In this document: piece by piece, positions 16,301-25,300 of the stretch | Numbering within the stretch: the first letter of the stretch is position 1 | Layout of the letters: every line of letters starts with the position of its first letter | Virus record (IMG/VR): IMGVR_UViG_3300032323_003090 | Span: 1-32,446 of that record | Strand: one strand, 5' to 3' | From: a virus | DNA length: 32,446 nucleotides | Notes under the pieces: model-generated | What the model saw: only the letters and a program-made list of their open reading frames with translations | What the model was told of the DNA's origin: nothing | Database searches by the model: none | Translations under genes and position numbers: made by a program

Positions 16301-19300
16301 TTCTACGTTTGCCTGCACAGAAGCAGCAGCAAAACTACTTGCATAAACATTGCCCGATGTTGAATAAACATTGTTACTAAATGAAATGTAACTGTTTATA
16401 GGATACAAAGTATTGACCAACCAAGGTGTTGCATTTGCATTCTGTGGAAGATAAACTTCATTTTCATGTACAACTAAATTTCCAGATACAATATACAAAT
16501 TACCTGAATCTAAAGTGTCGCTGGATATTACAATGTTTGAATAAGAAGTATTTGGTGTCCAAGTTACCAGGTTACTGCTATAAGTGGTTCGATCAAATTT
16601 TAAAGTGGTGAAAATATTTTTGACCAAATTATAACTTAGATTGCTTTGTAATGAATAATATTGATTTTTTAAAATTGGGTATGCTTGACCACCTATACCA
16701 TCGCCGTTGATTGTGACGTCAGGCGCAGACGTATATCCCACGCCAGGATTGATGATTGTGATACCCGATATGGACCCGTTTGAATACAAAGTACTAATCG
16801 CAGATGCACCTGATCCGCCGCCACCTGTTATTTCAACATTTGGAGGGAATGTATAATCTAAACCAATATTTCCAAGTATAAAATCTACAATTTGAAATTT
16901 GTAATTATTCGCCCAGTCAGAATAGATTGGTTGCTCAAATAATTCATTGTCAAATTGATTACTTAAACTGGGGCTTCTAAATTGATCAAAGCGAGCATCA
17001 TATGCACTTGGCAGATCAAAATCAGTTATATTGCTATCTAAATTATCTTGTTTAAAATAATTAGGAATATATTCTTTTATTTGAGTCCTATACGGTTTTA
17101 CCTCGTTGATATAATCCTGATAAAAGACCTGGTTGTCTCTTGTGAAGTTTGGAAATTGCTCTAAAGCTCTGAGACCATGCACGACGTCAATCAAACTTGT
17201 TTTTATTACCCAGTCTGGACTCTTTTGTTCGGTAAAAATGTAGTTCAACATTGCAAAGAACAAATTGTTGAATTCAACACTGAGTTCATCCACTAGAATC
17301 TGCTGAACCATTCCGTCATAAATCAATCTAAATTCTTCAGTAGGAATAGGATCATAGCCTGATACATCATAGGTTGTAGTATCATATCCTCCGCCAAGTG
17401 ATGGATCGTATAATGCTCTGTTTAATTGCAATGTGCCATTTTGTGCGCCAATCAAAGTCAAGCTCAAGTCATCCTGTGTCTCATACAATATCCAAGTTCC
17501 GTTACCGCCATCTAGGATTTTGATATAATCGCCTGCAATTGGGCTTATGGTCTGTATCTCTGCATAGGTATTCAGAGTATAGGCTATTGTGGTACCAGGT
17601 TGATAAACAGTATCGTACCAGTCAATCGCAGTCCAATATAGTGTTGATTTGTAGCTTTGTATTCTTATAAGATCAAATTCCCCAGTGCTACTATTGTACG
17701 AATAAATTGTCCATTTTCCGTTATGATTGGTATCGGAAGGAACTAATATTTTGTAACCGTTTGGCAGTGTGGTTGTATCAATATAATTTAAATTATCAAC
17801 ACTGTCTGTTTGTTCATCAAATCCCGACACTGGCAAGGGTTCTTCTGACTTTAATGAAGTAGGAGTGCTTAATAATAAAATAGGATATTCTACTAGAATC
17901 AAATTGAGTGTTTCTACATAGGTGGTAATAGCTGTGTTTCTACGAATCACCATAGATTGTCTAGGTAGAAGACTGACACCCGGCTTGTCTTGAGCACTCA
18001 ACGCCGGATCTGGAACAATGGCTCCTAGTTCATCGAACCCGGCCAAACTGTCTTTCAGTTTGTTAATTATTTTTGTTGGCAAATTGGTAAGCGAAGCTCC
18101 TTGCTGTACAAGCTGCCATTCAGTGTGTATTAGATTTGTATTTCTTATTTGAGCAAGATCAAAATGAATAGCAACGCTCTCACCTGACAGTTTATCTGCT
18201 ATGTTGTATAGACCAACTGCATTAGGAGCTAACAGGGCTAGATAAGGTATATTTTGATCTTTGGGACTGGTAATATAATTCTGCAGAGCAAGCGCACTGA
18301 TAGTTCGTTTGGTTTTAAGAACATCAACGTTGGATTTGCCTACCACCCAGTAGTAATACTTTTGAGTTACAATTCCGGTCACCGGATCAATAAAAGTTAC
18401 GGATGAATATGCAGAATTGTCGGCATATCTAGGAGCACCATCACCTACTGAATCAATGTACTGACTTGGTAAAAAGTCGCTTTCTACCCATTCGTAAATT
18501 CTTACTAGACTGCCCGGAAATAGAGAGCCCCAGTTTTTAATTCTGTAAGTTATTTCGTCTTGTTCATAATCAATAAAACTAACTGTGCTCAAATCCCACC
18601 AGATTCTACCAACCTGTTTGTCTGACCAATAAAAATTTGTGTTGTTTATTGTGTCAGATCTATCGGATTGATTGTAACTAGCAGGATCATATTCTTCTTT
18701 ATAATCCAATTCTTGATCCACTACGCCTAATAGTTTTCCTTTGGCTGGGTCAAGATAATCAAAAAAATCTAAAATTTGTTGTGAATTTACATTGTATAAA
18801 AAACTACTTAAAACAGCGTTGGTATCAACTCTTGGCTGACGGAATCTTGTCAAGGCCCATCCGCTTTGTTCATCTTCATTGTAAAAATAAAAAAGTTCTC
18901 CATTTTCACTTGATATAGTTCTTGCATTTGATAATCCGGCTATTAAATATTTTCCGTTCAAAACCACACTTGATCCAAAATTCACATTGTCATCTAGTGC
19001 TGGTCCAAAAAGTTTTTGACTGTAGGCAAACAGTGAAGGATTGTCTATGTCTTCATTGGGGTTTTCTAATAAATCATAAACATACACGGCTCCGCTGTCT
19101 TTAAGAACATCTACAAAGTTTGTTGTATTTCCATCAAAGGTTGTAATTAGTGGCAAACCTTGATCAAAATTTATAGGCAAGTCGTAATCTCCGCCCTCAC
19201 TTCCAATAACTAAAACTCCGGTAGCTTGATCAACTGCTATGCTGGTTCCGTAAAATTGTTGTTCAGTTTCTGGATGTTTGAACACTTGTACAAATTTATA

Positions 19301-22300
19301 ATCTTCTAGACCAAGATCCGCTAATGGAGTGCCTTGATTTCCATTCAATATGTTTAACCGATTTCCTACAACAGTAACATCACTGGTGATTCTCAGCTTT
19401 CCGCTTTCATTACTAGCAGTTACTCCTGGAATAAGTGCTTGGTTGATATCTGCAATCACATTCGCCAACTGTGATCCTGAAAATTGTACCAATCTGTCAT
19501 TGATAATAATACTTTGCCCAGGAGTCACTGTTGGATTGGTTTTAGTGGACAAAATAGTTCCATAGATTCGGCCCACGTTTAAAAATCTAGTGACCAGACC
19601 TTGAGAATATTCAGTATCAATATATTTTGAACTTACAACATAAATGTTGCACCCAGTGTTACACATGGCCAAGCCACTACCAAAATTGTCATTCAGTGAG
19701 CCTGTCAGGTTTGAATATAATACCTGATCATAAACAAATTGATTGGTTTCAACAAATAATTTTCTACGTGGTTCTAGTAACGAGGACCCAGGATCTCCAA
19801 AAGTAATCTGAGATGGATTGATACTAGTTATTGTGTAATCTGCATCAACACCTTCTGGTTTGTTTGTAAAATCGTACTGCAAAACTCCATCTAAATAAAC
19901 TCTGTAAAAATTACCAAAAGGATCAGGTAGTGTAAATGTGTTCGAAGAGCCAGTGGTAGTTAATTCAGTTTTTGTTCTATGATAAACAAATACAGCTCCT
20001 GCACCGCTCACATCATTGACAGTTGTGTTACTGGCACCAACTGCAATTACCGATCCATCTGAATTACAAACTACAGCTGATCCAAATTCACTGTTAATAG
20101 CAACTTCAGAAGACTTGGGTAAAGTTTCTAAAAATATATATTTTTCTGCTGGTTTGACCACTGACATGATAAGGAAACTGGCTGGTGGAGTTGCAAATAC
20201 CAAGTTTGTTACTGCGCCCACGGCAGTAACAGTAATTGTAATATCATGAACTCCTGTCAAACCACCAACAGTGGCACCATCAATTGTTAGAACATCTCCT
20301 ATCAAATAATCAACACCTGCATTTTCTAAAACCAATGTGTAATTTATTGATGCAGAACTATAAGAAACTCTGAACTTGGCTCCGGTACCAGTGCCACCTG
20401 TCGCCGTTCTGTTATAATAAAATACTTCCGTACCTGCAGTGGGTCTTGATCCAGTTTGAGTATAACCAGTTATTCCAACCAAAACTTTTGTGATGTTTAT
20501 GGTCAGACCGTTAGTCACAGAAGACCCGCCTAGCTCTTCACCAAGAATACTAATGGTATCATTTAACAAGTATCCTTTTCCAGGATTGTTTAGAGTTACT
20601 GTATATACGCCGCCTGATCTAGCTACATCAAAGGTTGCACCAGTGCCACTGCCCCCGTCGGCCGGAACATTGGTATAATTTGCAGTCCCTGATGCTGCGG
20701 TTCCTGAAAATGTAAATGTTTCAATTGAAGATTTGATGGTGTTATCAAGATTGTAATCAATGTAGGGAAGAAACTGTGATGCAATAATAGATGCTGATAC
20801 AATAACATCAGTTGCATTATCAATCAAGGCAGTCAAACTCAAGGTTGTAATAGAACCATTGTCTGGTTGTATTAGTTCTTGTACTGCCGACTGTCTTTCG
20901 TAATCAATTGCATAACAATAAACTTTATTGGCACCTGGTGCTCCAACATATAGGTACTGAGCATCATCGCTTAAAGCCAACGAGTGACCAAACATGTCGC
21001 CTGAGACACCCGACTCGGCAGTTAATATACACTGTAGTAGTCTGTCTTTAAAAACATACACCACACCAGTGTCGTTGGCTGCTGTTGGATCACTACCTAT
21101 TAAGTAGCTATTGACGTTATTCTTTGTTCCAGTTGCAATAACCTTGCCAAACTGATTGATCTGAGAATAAATGTGATTACTAAACAATGAAGCTTTAAAA
21201 GCGAATTCATCTTGAGAATCTCTTGAATAAACACCTATTCTTCCTGATCCAGAATCAGGAGCTGATGCATAAAGATATGTTGATGTAAAATCCAGTGCAA
21301 TTGCACTACCAAAATGATCAAAACCTGAATATTGATCTAGCTGTATGGTTTCTCTGTAGATCCAAGGATCAGTTTTGGTATATACTCCCCAGTTGTCTTT
21401 GTCATCAATAGTCTCAACCCACACCTTGTCATTTCTTATCAGCCCTGAATTAGGTGCATAATTTACAATATCCAATGGAGTAGCAAACTTACTGCTTGTT
21501 AATTTGTATAGCAAACCTTGCCCAAGAACGGCTTGACTCTCAATTAATTCTTGTAAGTTGCTATATATAGTAGCTAAAAATCTTGTGTCATCCACGATAG
21601 ATTGAACAAGATACATACCATTGTATCTAGGATCAAAATTTTTCAAAGCAACTATATCATTTTCTTGGAGCCCATGAGGTGCGTTGGATACAAATTCTGC
21701 TTGTGAATTAAGATGGTAACGTAGAATAAAAATCAAACCAGGAACTGGGGTGGCTCTATAAACATTCCATTCATCGTTTAGATCTCTAGCAGTCCAAATA
21801 GTGTAACCTATTCCAATTTCGTTGGCAATTTCTCTGTAGCTTTCATAATTTTTGATATCAAACACTGTATTATTGATATCATCTAAATGTACAAAGCCGG
21901 CCACTGGCAATGGTTTAAATTCTACTGGTTCGTTATAATCAACTGTTTTTAGGAAATCAACTTGAAATGCGCCACTTTGCCTATATACAGACTGCTGCGT
22001 AAATGTTTTGATATCTACGTCAGTGTTTGATTCAACTTCAGCAAGTTGAAAAACTGACGGATTATTTCTAAAAAATTGCTCAGGTAAAACAAATTCAAGA
22101 AAATTATTTGTTTCTAAAGCACCGTATTCACCTACGCGAATTGCCCAATTTTCATAAACAGTCAGCGGTTGGGTGCCTAAATTATTGAATTGCGAACCTT
22201 GCAATGCATCAATTGCGTTAAGAGTTCCGCCTTGTTTTATCAATCCTTGATAAAATTTTGATTGGGTTGTTACATCAATTCCTAGATTTGTAAAATATTC

Positions 22301-25300
22301 TCTAGGTCTGAAACCTATTAACCCATTACTGAACAACTGTATTTCTTCGTTGATTGGTTGATCATTGATGTCATAGTATTTCAATGATTGCGAAGCGTTA
22401 GTGGCAAAATTGTTTATCAATCCCGAGCGTAATTCGTTATTATCTATTTTTTGCCAAAAAGCAATCTGGAAAGTGTCAGCAGCAATAATGTTTTGTAATG
22501 CAGTGTATAGTGAAGATTTATAACTTACCAAGGAGCCTTTGAGATAATCACTACCAGCAAGCCATTCTGGAACTGTTTCGTTGCTGTAAATGTATCCTGG
22601 TAGTTCCAAACTGCCATTCCATAATCCTGTTTTATTGCCAACAAGTTTTAATCTTGATTGTCTGCTTCCAGTTTCAGGCACATAAATTACATCATTGAAA
22701 ACTGTTGTATTGTCTAATAAAAGTAAATGTTCGTATTGGACAAAATCAAACGTGGCGAATCCGATAGTTTCATTACTAATGCACTTGATAGTGAACAGTC
22801 CATTATCTCTTGTTACAGTGAAACTGTTTTTTCTAATGGCCTTAGAGTTAATATCTAAAATTCTACTACCATATGCAGAACCGGTTACTTCATCAATAAT
22901 TGCAGTTGGATTAAAAATTGTTATGTAGTCGCTGACAGGGCTTAGAACCAACACATTGCCAGTTTTCCAACCTTGATTGGTCCAATGTAAAAATTCCTTG
23001 GAACTCAATGCCCAATCTTTCTTTTCTTTTAGTAAATTATCTCTTTCGTCAAACACAAACCCTTGAAGTGTAAGATAACGCTGATAACCTATTAAAAAAT
23101 CAACTACCTGTTGTTTTTTACTAAATTCAAATCCATACGGTATGGCCAATCTTTGATTCTTGAAATCCTGATATACCACAGCAGTTGAATCACCAACTTG
23201 AATATTATACGAATTATTGTTTGCAAGACTTGGCACAATTACAAAGTAGGGATTTCCTATATCATATCCACTGACAGTGTAGCCATTTTCTGTTTTTTCA
23301 ATTACCACAGCTGAATATGACAATTTGTCTAATGGAGCTCCTTTATATAATTCAATGCTGTAGTTTTCGTCAGGAATAACAACACTGGCATTAATACTGC
23401 TGGGGCTAAATTGTTCAGCCAGTAGATTTATAATACTTTTGTCAGAAAATCCTGCCATTTTATAACTTAGTTGAATGTTCAATAGTTCTAAGTTATCTTT
23501 GACATATGTACTGGCATCATTGATACCAAGATTTTTTGCATAATCAACAATCCAGTTGATATATCCGGCAGCTCTGTCAATGGTGTTGTCTGCATTAATA
23601 TATCCGTTGATCTTTATAATGCTGGGCGTTATGTGTCCGTTGTTTTCTACTAAAAATTGAGAAGTGGCCAGATTTCTCTTGTAATTTTCAATATCTAAAA
23701 GCAGTCCAAAATATCTAGCAGGCTTGGCAATTGCAAGTGCAAAATGCAAAGCAAAAGGAAATTCTGAACTTCTACGCCAAGCCAATTCAGTGGGGCCTAT
23801 GTCTCCTACTGCAAAACTCAAATTTGCAGATAGGCTGTCGTAATCTGTGGCCAAAAATTCTGTAGGACTACGTAGATTTCCATTGTCATCAACTGGAATA
23901 ATAGAAGTTAAACTGGGTCTGCTGTATCTTAGATCTAAACCAGCTCTTGGACCCGCATGAATGTAACCTGCTTCTAGATCACTCCATAACACAAAGTTTC
24001 CGCCGGTGTAGGGTGCCGGACCATATCTGTCGTTCCAGTAGTCTGGTTTTTCACTGAAACCCAGCATTTCCCAAGGATGTGTATGCGGCCGGTCAGTGTC
24101 AAAGAAATAACGGTATATACTACGCCAGGTGCCTGGAAAATTTTCCCCATTCACTATATCTCGGAATTTTTTTAAGTTCCAAGTAAATGGATCACTGGCA
24201 GAGAATGTATTGTTTGTAGTGTAATTGACACGATTGGTACCTGCCCATCTCAGAAAATCCTGACTGAGCAATTGATTTATTTCCTGCAAATTGTAATCTA
24301 GAACTCTGAATTTACCAGGAATATAATCGTTAATATTAAACAAATTTACATCATATTCTACTTTAATATTATTATAAATTCTTTTTTCTAACTCTAGCAG
24401 TAGATTGTCTCTAAAATCCCCAAATGCCACAGTAAGACTTCCGTCGTGCCCTTGTATGACAGGCACAGGAGTTCTATAGGTGTTGTCAGTATAAATTTCT
24501 GGTATATACTTGGGATACATTCCCAACTTGGTAGGAGTTTCAGGAATATAACTTCCGTCTGTACTACTGTATTCTACTATTGAGATTATATCATCTATCA
24601 ATAATGTAAAAGATTCTACAATATTAATTGCTGCACGAGTTTGATCAAATGTATAATCTCTTCCTTTGATCAATAGCTCAGTAGTGGTAATGTTATCAAG
24701 TGTTCGTGTGAGATAAACCAAAACTGCTTTGTTACTGATCACAGTGTCTTGGAAAATATTAGTTATTTCATAGGTTCTAATTTCTGGATCAAAAACCGTG
24801 TAGCTTGGCAACGTGACTTTGTTACTTTCTCCGTAAGGCACCATGTCACTGAACTGCCAAGGGAAATTGCTATTTTTTACACTGTTTATTCTTTGTAAAA
24901 TTGTATCAACAGCGGCGGCAGTGTTCTGTCTATCTAGCTCCAGATTGGCTGCGTATTCTAGAAATTTTTGTTTGAATTTTGAATATTCTCTTGATGCCAA
25001 TCTCAAACTATCAACAAAACTCATGGTTGGATGATTCAAGAACAAACCGGGATATACTACTGGGGCACTGTGCTGTAGGATTGCACCGCCACGATTGGTG
25101 TAGAAAATATCTCTTAAATTGCTCTTACCTGGTACTGTTCCTACTATGTCAAGACTATTGTTTTTAAATGCAATCAAATGATTACGCATTTGTCCAAGAG
25201 TAAGCTCTGTGGTGTTGATGTTTAAAGAATTGTTATCTAAGTTTAGTGGAACTTCGTAAAAGGCATCTCTTGATGTTTCTTGTGAGTTAAAAATGCTAAC

